56,579 bases of DNA from Bryobacterales bacterium (GTDB lineage Bacteria; Acidobacteriota; Terriglobia; Bryobacterales; Bryobacteraceae): positions 1 through 56,579 of the forward strand of contig PLRS01000014.1 in the NCBI GenBank assembly GCA_003164035.1. Reading direction: 5' to 3'. Positions within the stretch are counted from its first letter, which is position 1, and each line of letters opens with the position of its first letter. Both the position numbers and the translations under genes were made by a program. The notes under the pieces were generated by a model that searched no databases, was not told where the DNA came from, and was given only the letters and a program-made list of their open reading frames with translations. This document shows positions 37,906-45,367 of this stretch, piece by piece.

Positions 37906-39471
37906 GTGATCACGTTTCGAAGCGCCACGTTGTTGCTGGCGGCAGCCGCCACCCTTTGCGCACAGCTCCCCACGCCCGATCGGCAACCGGATACCCAGGC
38001 TCTCGTTCTGCCACTACGGACCCTGCTTCGGAATTCGCCGGCTGCCGAGTCCGTGCGGGCACAAGTCTCGACGTTATTGGATCGAGCCGACGCGCTACGG
38101 GACGCCGGGCAGATCGGCGAAATGCGGCGGGTGCTCGCCAATGCGGTTACGCTTTTCCAGGGCCAGTCCTGGGGACCGGAGCAGGAGTTCGCCTGGTCGC
38201 TCGCGCTGCGGCCCGACCGGGCGGTTACCGAGCCCGCCTCGCCGCTGATTGTCCGGCTTTCGCAGTTTTACTCCTGCCCTTACAAGCCCTCCGGGGCCCT
38301 CGAACTGCGTGCCTCGCTGGCGAGTGCCGGCTCCGGGAACGAGCCGGTGCGGCCGCTCGGCGTGTACCCGATTTCGACCCGCGACTGGATCGACCAGCCT
38401 TTCGGCTTTGAGGCAAGTCTGGAGGGCGTCGCCGAGGGCGCCTACCAGCTCCGGGTGGAGTTGCTGGACGGCGGCGCCGCGATCGCCACGGTGGCATCGC
38501 CGATCGAGGTGGTGCGGGGGATTCTGTCCGGCCGCGCTCGCATCGAGCAGCGCCTGGCTCGCATTCCGGGGCACGAGAGCACCAAGGCGACCGTCCGAAA
38601 TCCGTACGTGTTGGCGGAAACGATCGACACCGGCCGCCGCCATCCGACCCAGGCCGATTTCGGAATTCCATTCACGCCGCAGCCGGTGGTGTACGACTTT
38701 CAGGCGGGCGTGCGCCAGTCGGCGGAATTACTGAAGGCGCTCGAAGCCGGCCGGGATCCGCTTTGGCGGGCCAGGGGCGACCATGAACGCCATTATTGGT
38801 TCGAACAGGCGCGCGAGATGATGCCCTACCGCGTCTACGTGCCGGAAAAATGGGACGGCCGCTCCAAATTGCCGATGGTCTTCATTTTGCACGGCGCCAC
38901 CCGCGACGACAACTTTTACTTCGACCGCGACGGTCACATCCTGACGAAGCTGGCCGAGCAGCACGGTTATCTCGTGGTCTGTCCTTTCGGTTACCGGCCG
39001 ACGGGCGGCTGGGGCGCCAGCGCCATGATGAGCGGCGGAGAAATGGACTGGGCCCGGCTACGCCAGACACAGTGGAGCGAGCAGGACGCCCTCAACGTTT
39101 ACGACCTGGTCACTAAGGAATACCCGATCGACACCTCGCGCGTCTACTTATTCGGCCACTCCATGGGAGGCACGGGCGCATGGTACTTCGGCCAGAAATT
39201 TCGCGAGCGGTGGGCGGCGGTGGTTTCCAGCGCGGCCGCGATCTCCAAGCCGGAAGCGATCCCGTATGAGAGGCTGAAAGACGTGCCGCTGATGGTGGTG
39301 GTGGGTGACAAGGACCCGCTGGCGGCGGGTGTCCGGGCCACGATCAAGTCCGCCAGGGAGCATGGACTCAACCCCGAGTATGTGGAGGTTCCGGGAGCCA
39401 CGCACGAAACCATAGTCGCGTTAATCGAGCCGAGAGTCTTCGACTTTTTCGACCGTCACGTGAAAAAATAG
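37906..39471 (+). CDS. Exported alpha/beta hydrolase, PHB-depolymerase/esterase-like
   Basis: 521 residues from a GTG at 37906 preceded by GGAGGA. Signal peptide: SATLLLAAAATLCAQ. Residues about 25-270 form an N-terminal region of helices and a beta domain with no recognised family. The C-terminal hydrolase (about 300-521) has Ser419 in FGHSMGGTG as nucleophile, an Asp in 'VVVGDKDPL' and His500 in GATHETIV. It resembles poly(3-hydroxybutyrate) depolymerase-type and dienelactone-type esterases; the substrate is not evident. It ends 5 bp before the end of the convergent glgP gene. Confidence 0.85.
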   Translation: MITFRSATLLLAAAATLCAQLPTPDRQPDTQALVLPLRTLLRNSPAAESVRAQVSTLLDRADALRDAGQIGEMRRVLANAVTLFQGQSWGPEQEFAWSLALRPDRAVTEPASPLIVRLSQFYSCPYKPSGALELRASLASAGSGNEPVRPLGVYPISTRDWIDQPFGFEASLEGVAEGAYQLRVELLDGGAAIATVASPIEVVRGILSGRARIEQRLARIPGHESTKATVRNPYVLAETIDTGRRHPTQADFGIPFTPQPVVYDFQAGVRQSAELLKALEAGRDPLWRARGDHERHYWFEQAREMMPYRVYVPEKWDGRSKLPMVFILHGATRDDNFYFDRDGHILTKLAEQHGYLVVCPFGYRPTGGWGASAMMSGGEMDWARLRQTQWSEQDALNVYDLVTKEYPIDTSRVYLFGHSMGGTGAWYFGQKFRERWAAVVSSAAAISKPEAIPYERLKDVPLMVVVGDKDPLAAGVRATIKSAREHGLNPEYVEVPGATHETIVALIEPRVFDFFDRHVKK

Positions 39472-39476
39472 CGCTG

Positions 39477-42137
39477 CTAACCGGTGCGAGTCATGTCGCT
39501 CGAAGTGCCGCCGGCGGCGGGGACGTAGCATTTGAGGGCGTAATCCATCACCATGCGATCGGCGTTGAAGCGCCAGCCGAGCGTGCGGATGGTGCGTTTC
39601 ATACGCTTGATCCAGCCGGCCGGCAGGCCATCGCGGTCGCGCTGGTAATAGAGCGGAATCACTTCGTCGCGCAGGGCGCGGTACAGGTCTTCGCCGTCGC
39701 GCGAATCGTGGACGTTCATGTTGGAGTGTGTTCGGCCGGCGCCGATGGCGAAGCCGTTGAGCCCGTCGTAGGCCTCGGCCCACCAGCCGTCGAGCACGGA
39801 GAGATTGAGCCCGCCGTTCAACACGACTTTCTGGCCGCTGGTGCCCGACGCTTCCAGCGGGCGGCGGGGATTATTCAGCCAGACGTCCACGCCCTGCACG
39901 AAATGGCGGCCTACGTTAATATCGTAATCTTCCACGAAAACGAATTTGTCGCCGAGGTGGGTGTCGCGCATCATCAGCGCCACCTCCTGGAGGACGCGCT
40001 TGCCGGGCTCGTCCAAGGGATGGGCTTTGCCGGCGAAGACGAACTGCACCGGGCGTTTGGGATCGTTCACGATCGAAGCCAGCCGTTCGATGTCTCTGAG
40101 CAGCAGGTTGGCGCGTTTGTAAGTCGCGAAGCGCCGCGCAAATCCGATGGTCAAGGCGTCGGGGGAAAGCACGCGGCTGAGCCGCTGAAGCTTCTCCTTC
40201 GATTCGCCGCGGCGCTCGGCCTGCTGCACCGCGCGCTGCCGGACAAAGCCCAGCATGCGCGCCTTCAGGCTCAAGTGGGTTTCCCATAACTCGGCGTCGT
40301 CGATGTTTTCGATGGCCTCCCAGATGCGGGATTCGCTGCTGTGTTTATGCCAGTCGGTGCCCAGGTGGCGGTCGTAGAGGCGGAACATCTGGGGGGCGAG
40401 CCAGGAAGGCACATGGACTCCGTTGGTGATGTGGCCGATGGGCACGGCATCCTCGACGCGGCCAGGGAACAGGCCCAGCCACATTTCGCGTGAGACCTCT
40501 CCGTGCAATGCGGATACGGCATTGGCGCGGCGCGAGAGCCTCAGCCCCAAAACGGTCATGCAGAACGGCTCCTGCGGATTGCCGGGATTCTCGCGGCCGA
40601 GCGACATCAGCCCTTCATGGGCAAGTCCGAGCGACTGGCGCAACGGTCCCAGGTGCTCCTCGATCAACCCCGCGTCGAAGCGGTCGTGGCCGGCGGGTAC
40701 GGGGGTGTGAGTGGTGAAGACGACTTCGCGGGCCACCCGTCGGCCGGCTAGGTCGAAACTGAGCCCTTCGTCTTCCATACGGCAGCGGATCGCTTCCAGC
40801 ACGGCGAATCCGCTGTGGCCCTCATTCATGTGCAGCACGCCGGGCGTGATCCCCATGGCGCGCAGCGCGCGATAGCCGCCGACGCCCAGCAGCAGTTCCT
40901 GGCGGATGCGGATGCGGCCGTCGCCGCCGTAGAGCCGTGAAGTCAACTCGCGGTCCTCGGGCGCATTGCCGTCCACATCGGTGTCCAGCAGGAGGAGGTC
41001 GCAACGCCCCACCTTCATGCGCCACACTTTAGCGAAGATGGTTCCGCGGCGGGTCTCGATTTGCACGGTGACGGGTTCGCCTTTGAGTCCGATGGCCGGC
41101 TCCATCGGCATCTCCGCCACGTTCACCTGGATGTAGTCTTCCTGCTGCCACGCGTTGCGGTCGAGGCGCTGGCGGAAGTAGCCCTGTTTATAGAACAGGC
41201 CGATCCCGACCAGTGGAATGTCCAGATCGGAAGCGCTCTTAATATGATCGCCCGCCAGTACCCCCAGGCCGCCGGAATAGATCGGCACCGATTGGTGCAG
41301 CCCGAACTCGGCTGAGAAGTAGGCGACCGGGCGTGGACGGAGCACGCCGGCGTGGGTCGCGCCCCAGGTGCGGTCGGCCTTCAGATACTCCTGCAGGCGG
41401 CGGTAGGCATAGTTGATGCGGCTGTGGAGGTTGCGTTCCGCGGCACGCTGTTCCAGGGCCTGCAAGGGGATCTCGCCGAGCAGCGAGATGGGGTTGCTTT
41501 TGAGCTGGCGCCAGCGCACTGGGTCCAGATCGCGGAACAGGCTGGCGGCATCGGCGTCCCAGCACCACCAGAGATTGCGCGCGAGGGCCCAGAGCCGCGC
41601 CTGCGCCGGTGCGATAAAACGGTCGAGCGTGCGTGCTTCGCTTACCACCGGGGCCACCTGGGCGGCGGCTTCAATCAGCATCCGCACTTCGTCGTCGGCA
41701 AAGCTGCGCGGCTCGATGGTCTGAACCACCAGCACACCCTGCAGTACGCCGCAATCGATCAGCGGGACGCCCAGGAACGAGTGGTAGGCTTCCTCGCCCG
41801 CCTCGCCGAAGAATTTGAAACGGGGATGTTTTCGAACTTCGTCCACGGCGATGGGACGCACCTGTTCGGCCACCATTCCGGCCAAACCTTCGTGGAGCGC
41901 CATGCGAAGCGTGCCGATGCACTCCCGGCGCAAGCCGAGGGTGGCGGCCAGTACCAGGTTGGCACGATCGGGTTCCAGCAGGTAGGCAGAGCAGACGTCG
42001 GTATGGAATCGCCTGGCGATCAAGTCGACCACGTTCATCAGAGTTTCGGCTGGCTTGCCCTCTTCCTGGGTAAGAGTGCCGAGCTCTTCCAAGGTGAGGA
42101 CATGATTGACGCTTGGCGCCACTGCGGATTCGTCCAT
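39477..42137 (-). CDS. glgP: Alpha-glucan phosphorylase with N-terminal GAF domain
   Basis: 886 residues from the ATG at 42137 (GGAAG upstream; open to 42188). Residues about 14-165 are a GAF domain very like that of PtsP (ETLMNVVDLIARRFHTDVCS; GLAGMVAEQVRPIAVDEVRKHPRF; YHSFLGVPLID). Then comes the short bacterial/archaeal type of glucan phosphorylase: the DUF3417-like start (ARNLWWCWDADAASLF), VAYFSAEFGLHQSVPIYSGGLG, 'VLHMNEGHSGFAVLEAIR', and EASGTSGQKVVLNGGLNLS, where the Lys should hold pyridoxal phosphate. The enzyme releases glucose-1-phosphate from glycogen or maltodextrin. The GAF domain is an unusual addition and could make activity respond to a small ligand. Confidence 0.93.
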   Translation of the reverse strand: MDESAVAPSVNHVLTLEELGTLTQEEGKPAETLMNVVDLIARRFHTDVCSAYLLEPDRANLVLAATLGLRRECIGTLRMALHEGLAGMVAEQVRPIAVDEVRKHPRFKFFGEAGEEAYHSFLGVPLIDCGVLQGVLVVQTIEPRSFADDEVRMLIEAAAQVAPVVSEARTLDRFIAPAQARLWALARNLWWCWDADAASLFRDLDPVRWRQLKSNPISLLGEIPLQALEQRAAERNLHSRINYAYRRLQEYLKADRTWGATHAGVLRPRPVAYFSAEFGLHQSVPIYSGGLGVLAGDHIKSASDLDIPLVGIGLFYKQGYFRQRLDRNAWQQEDYIQVNVAEMPMEPAIGLKGEPVTVQIETRRGTIFAKVWRMKVGRCDLLLLDTDVDGNAPEDRELTSRLYGGDGRIRIRQELLLGVGGYRALRAMGITPGVLHMNEGHSGFAVLEAIRCRMEDEGLSFDLAGRRVAREVVFTTHTPVPAGHDRFDAGLIEEHLGPLRQSLGLAHEGLMSLGRENPGNPQEPFCMTVLGLRLSRRANAVSALHGEVSREMWLGLFPGRVEDAVPIGHITNGVHVPSWLAPQMFRLYDRHLGTDWHKHSSESRIWEAIENIDDAELWETHLSLKARMLGFVRQRAVQQAERRGESKEKLQRLSRVLSPDALTIGFARRFATYKRANLLLRDIERLASIVNDPKRPVQFVFAGKAHPLDEPGKRVLQEVALMMRDTHLGDKFVFVEDYDINVGRHFVQGVDVWLNNPRRPLEASGTSGQKVVLNGGLNLSVLDGWWAEAYDGLNGFAIGAGRTHSNMNVHDSRDGEDLYRALRDEVIPLYYQRDRDGLPAGWIKRMKRTIRTLGWRFNADRMVMDYALKCYVPAAGGTSSDMTRTG

Positions 42138-42287
42138 TTTCGGCTTCCTCTCCGGTTCGAACAGGGACCTGCTCGTCCATGCGCGCAAACGGTGCGGAAA
42201 CCCGACGTGGGGGCTGAAGGCTTCAGAATACCACTCGGATCGGCTTGATCGAGGCTCGGGACTGATCCCCGCTTGTGCTCTTGCCGC

Positions 42288-43136
42288 CTACTGCTCCTCG
42301 ATGCTTTTGAGGATGTCATCGGCCACATCGGCGGCGGCGCGCATTTCTTTGACGTCGTGGACGCGGACTACGTGGGCGCCGTGCAGAATGCAGGCGGCCA
42401 CGGCGGCGGCGGTGGCGCAGCGGGTTTCTTCGGGGTCTTTGTGCGCCAGGAAACTCTTGCGGGAAGGGCCGGCCATGATGGGCAGCTCCAAGGCTGCCAA
42501 CTGGCCGAGTTTGCCGACGATCAGGGAATCCTGCGCGCCGCGTTTGCCGAAGCCGATGCCGGGGTCGATCACGATGCGCGCGCGGTCGATTCCCACGTGG
42601 CGGGCGCGGCTGGCGGCGGCATCCAGGTCGCGGTAGATGGTGGCCATGGGGTCGGTCATGGGGCCCAGCTTAGCCCAGGTTTCCGGCCGGCCGCGCATGT
42701 GATTCACAATCAGCCCGGCATTGTGATTGGAAACCACCCTCCCCAGTTGCGGCTCGAAGGTGAGGCCGCTCGGGTCGTTGATGATCTCGGCGCCCAGCTC
42801 CAGCGCGCGCTCGGCCACTTCGGCCTTATAGGTATCCACCGAAACCGGCAGTGTGAGCCGGTCCTTCAGCCTCTTGAGCACGGGAATCAGGCGGCGCAGT
42901 TCCTCCGCCGCGCCAATGGGCCGCGAGCCGGGGCGGGTGGATTCGGCGCCGATATCGATGACGTCGGCGCCCTGTTCTTCCAGTTCGAGAGCGCGCGCGA
43001 AGGCGCGGTCGGGTTCAGTATACTTGCCGCCGTCGGAAAACGAATCGGGCGTCACGTTGAGCACGCCCATTAAGAGGGTGCGCTCGCCCAGTTTCAGTTC
43101 CCGCTTCGCCAGTTTCCAGTAATAGAGCTTTCGCAT
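42288..43136 (-). CDS. folP: Dihydropteroate synthase
   Basis: 282 residues from the ATG at 43136 (MRKLYYWKLA). It joins p-aminobenzoate to dihydropterin pyrophosphate in folate synthesis. Signature loops are present: MGVLNVTPDSFSDGG, 'DVIDIGAESTRPGS', 'PVSVDTYKAEVAE', 'IINDPSG', 'DPGIGFGKRG' and 'GPSRKSFL'. It lies 52 bp downstream of tyrS on the same strand and 150 bp before the glucan phosphorylase gene, and is probably part of the tyrS transcript. Confidence 0.96.
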   Translation of the reverse strand: MRKLYYWKLAKRELKLGERTLLMGVLNVTPDSFSDGGKYTEPDRAFARALELEEQGADVIDIGAESTRPGSRPIGAAEELRRLIPVLKRLKDRLTLPVSVDTYKAEVAERALELGAEIINDPSGLTFEPQLGRVVSNHNAGLIVNHMRGRPETWAKLGPMTDPMATIYRDLDAAASRARHVGIDRARIVIDPGIGFGKRGAQDSLIVGKLGQLAALELPIMAGPSRKSFLAHKDPEETRCATAAAVAACILHGAHVVRVHDVKEMRAAADVADDILKSIEEQ

Positions 43137-43188
43137 GTCCGGACTGTCAGCCCACAATTCTCACACAATTTCACGCGCCTGAACCGAG

Positions 43189-44460
43189 CTAGTCCGTCAC
43201 CTGCACCAGGTAGTAGTTTTTCTTGCCGGAGCGAAGCACCATCAGCGACTCCGTAGCCAGGTGTCCGGCACCGATCCGCGTGCCCGGTTCGACGCGCATG
43301 TTATTGACGTACACGCCGCCGGCATCGAGCAGACGCCGGCCTTCGCCCTTGGATTTCACCATGCCGGCGGCGACCACGATTTCCAGGATATCCACTCCCG
43401 CTTCGAGTCTCTGGCGGGCGACGGTGGAAGTAGGGACGGAGGCGAAGACGTCGCGGAGGGTCCGTTCGCCGATGCCGCGGATATGCTGGTCGTAGACGAT
43501 CTCGGCCGCGTACTGCATTTCGCGAGCCACCTCCGCCCCGTGAACCAGGGCGGTCACTTCGAAGGCGAGAGCCTTCTGGGCCGCGCGCTCGTCGGGGTGG
43601 GCGGCCAAGGCGCGTTCCAGCTCTTCGATGCGCTCGCCGGGGAGGAAGGTGTAGGTGCGCAGGAAGCGGATCACGTCGCGATCGTCCTGGCGAACCAGGT
43701 ATTGGTAAAACTCCCAGGGAGTGGTGCGGGCGGGGTCGAGCCAGATGGCGTTGCCGGCCGATTTGCCGAACTTGGCGCCGTAGGCGGTGGTCATCAGCGG
43801 GAAGGTCAAACCGTAGACGGGAGACTGCCGTACGCGGCGCACCAGGTCGATGCCGGCGGTGATGTTGCCCCACTGGTCGCTGCCGCCGCCCTGCAGCCGG
43901 CAGCCGTAATGGTCGTGCAACTGCAGGAAGTCGTAGGCCTGCATGGTCATGTAGCTGAACTCGGTGAAGCTGATGCCGTGTTCGGAGCCCATCCGGCTCT
44001 TGACCGAATCCTTCGCCACCATGTAATTCACGGTGAAGTACTTGCCCACGTCGCGGAGCCAGTCGATGAACGACATGGGCGCGGTCCAGTCCATGTTGTT
44101 CACCATGACGGCCGCGTTGGGCCCGTCGAAATCGAGGAAACGGGCCAGCTGGCGGCGCACGCCCTCGGCGTTTTCGCGCACCTGCGTTTCCGAAAGCAGA
44201 TTGCGTTCGTCGGAGCGGCCGCTGGGATCGCCAATCATGGCCGTGGCGGCGCCCACCAAGGCCAACACGCCGTGCCCGGCCCGCTGGAAATGCGCCAGCG
44301 CCATAAGGGGGACCAGGTGGCCCAGGTGGAGGCTGGAGGCGGTGGGGTCGAAGCCCACGTAGATGACGAACCGCTCCTTAGCCAGCAGTCCGGCCAGGGC
44401 GGGATCGCTCGCCTGCGCGATCAGCCCGCGGCTTTCCAGAGTTTCATAGATCGATGTCAT
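43189..44460 (-). CDS. tyrS: Tyrosyl-tRNA synthetase
   Basis: 423 residues, full length. HLGH (residues 45-48) is the class I HIGH motif, 'AKFGKSAGNAIWL' the KMSKS-type loop (KFGKS), and 'QGGGSDQWGNITAGIDL' the tyrosine-specific segment. The C-terminal S4-like RNA-binding domain (KSKGEGRRLLDAGGVYVNN) is intact. It is in a minus-strand series after the bifunctional-nuclease-like and hypothetical genes, with an 18-bp gap upstream. No T-box leader is visible, as expected for a gene inside an operon. Confidence 0.97.
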   Translation of the reverse strand: MTSIYETLESRGLIAQASDPALAGLLAKERFVIYVGFDPTASSLHLGHLVPLMALAHFQRAGHGVLALVGAATAMIGDPSGRSDERNLLSETQVRENAEGVRRQLARFLDFDGPNAAVMVNNMDWTAPMSFIDWLRDVGKYFTVNYMVAKDSVKSRMGSEHGISFTEFSYMTMQAYDFLQLHDHYGCRLQGGGSDQWGNITAGIDLVRRVRQSPVYGLTFPLMTTAYGAKFGKSAGNAIWLDPARTTPWEFYQYLVRQDDRDVIRFLRTYTFLPGERIEELERALAAHPDERAAQKALAFEVTALVHGAEVAREMQYAAEIVYDQHIRGIGERTLRDVFASVPTSTVARQRLEAGVDILEIVVAAGMVKSKGEGRRLLDAGGVYVNNMRVEPGTRIGAGHLATESLMVLRSGKKNYYLVQVTD

Positions 44461-44478
44461 GTTCGGTTCGATACCGCC

Positions 44479-44784
44479 TCAAAGAACGGGGACGTCGAAG
44501 CCCGCTTTGAGGTCTTGCGAAAACGTTCGCAGCGTTTCCACCTGTTCCTTCGCCGCCGGAACTTCACCGCCCTTGCCGGCGAGAAACGCCTGGCCGCCGC
44601 GCTCGACCAGATAAGCCAGCCCGCTATCGGTCATGATGCCGCTGCTGCCGAGGTCGGGCGGACCGGAGACGGACAACCTCGCCATGGCCATGCAGGCGCC
44701 GCGCGTGAGCAAAACGTAACCCTTCGTTTCGCACACCAGTTGGATTCCGCTTTCGGTCAGCCGCGCGAGAGTTTCCGGGGTCAC
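44479..44784 (-). CDS. Small conserved-looking hypothetical protein (101 aa), coupled to the upstream gene
   Basis: Starts at a GTG that lies inside ATGTGA, the last codon and stop of the upstream bifunctional-nuclease-like gene, so translation is probably coupled. The sequence (TPETLARLTESGIQLVCETKGYVLL, then a Gly-rich middle and a C-terminal helix EQVETLRTFSQDL) has ordinary protein composition and one likely alpha/beta domain; no family recognised. It ends 18 bp before tyrS. The same frame is open further up, but that part is antiphase to the nuclease gene. Confidence 0.6.
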   Translation of the reverse strand: MTPETLARLTESGIQLVCETKGYVLLTRGACMAMARLSVSGPPDLGSSGIMTDSGLAYLVERGGQAFLAGKGGEVPAAKEQVETLRTFSQDLKAGFDVPVL

Positions 44785-45266
44785 ATCTTGTAGCGGCCAA
44801 GATCCTCGTCGTTCAGCCCTTCCAGCCAGCGGCGGACTTCGTCGGCGTTCACTTTGTCCGTCACGGCGGCGGCTTGTTTGGAAGACTTCAGCACGCTCTC
44901 TTCCACGTAGATGGGGCAATCCAGGCGCAACGCCAGTGCCAGGGCGTCGCTCGGCCTGGAATCCACGCTGATCAGTTCCCCGTCGCGATCGAGCCAGATG
45001 AGGGCGTAGAACGTGTCGTCCTTCAGCTCGCTCACCACCACTTTGCGCAGCCCCGTGTTAAGCCCCAGCAGCAGGGTCTTGATCAGATCGTGCGTCATCG
45101 GCCGCGGCGTCGAAACCTTTTCGATTTCGAGCGCGATGGCGTTCGCCTCGTACACGCCGACCCAGATCGGGAGCACGGAATTGCCGCCGACATCCTTGAG
45201 GATGACGATGGGCATATTGCTGACGGGATCCATCATGAGCCCACGAATTTTCATTTCCACTTCCAT
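44781..45266 (-). CDS. Bifunctional nuclease family protein (DUF151)
   Basis: 161 residues from the ATG at 45266, preceded by GGGGAGG. The BFN domain covers nearly all of it: 'NMPIVILKDVGGNSVLPIWVGVYEANAIALEIE', 'RPMTHDLIKTLL' and 'VDSRPSDALALALRLDCPIYVEESVL', the last being the family hallmark. A Thermotoga member has a known structure; nuclease activity is reported for plant relatives but bacterial roles are unclear. It leads the series hypothetical, tyrS, folP. Confidence 0.93.
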   Translation of the reverse strand: MEVEMKIRGLMMDPVSNMPIVILKDVGGNSVLPIWVGVYEANAIALEIEKVSTPRPMTHDLIKTLLLGLNTGLRKVVVSELKDDTFYALIWLDRDGELISVDSRPSDALALALRLDCPIYVEESVLKSSKQAAAVTDKVNADEVRRWLEGLNDEDLGRYKM

Positions 45267-45367
45267 GATGACCTCCCCAAATTCAATTACACCATAGTAG
45301 CGCTTCCCGTGCCGGGGTGGGTGGTCCTGTCCCACCTCTCACCCTCCTATACAATGGGTACATCTTT

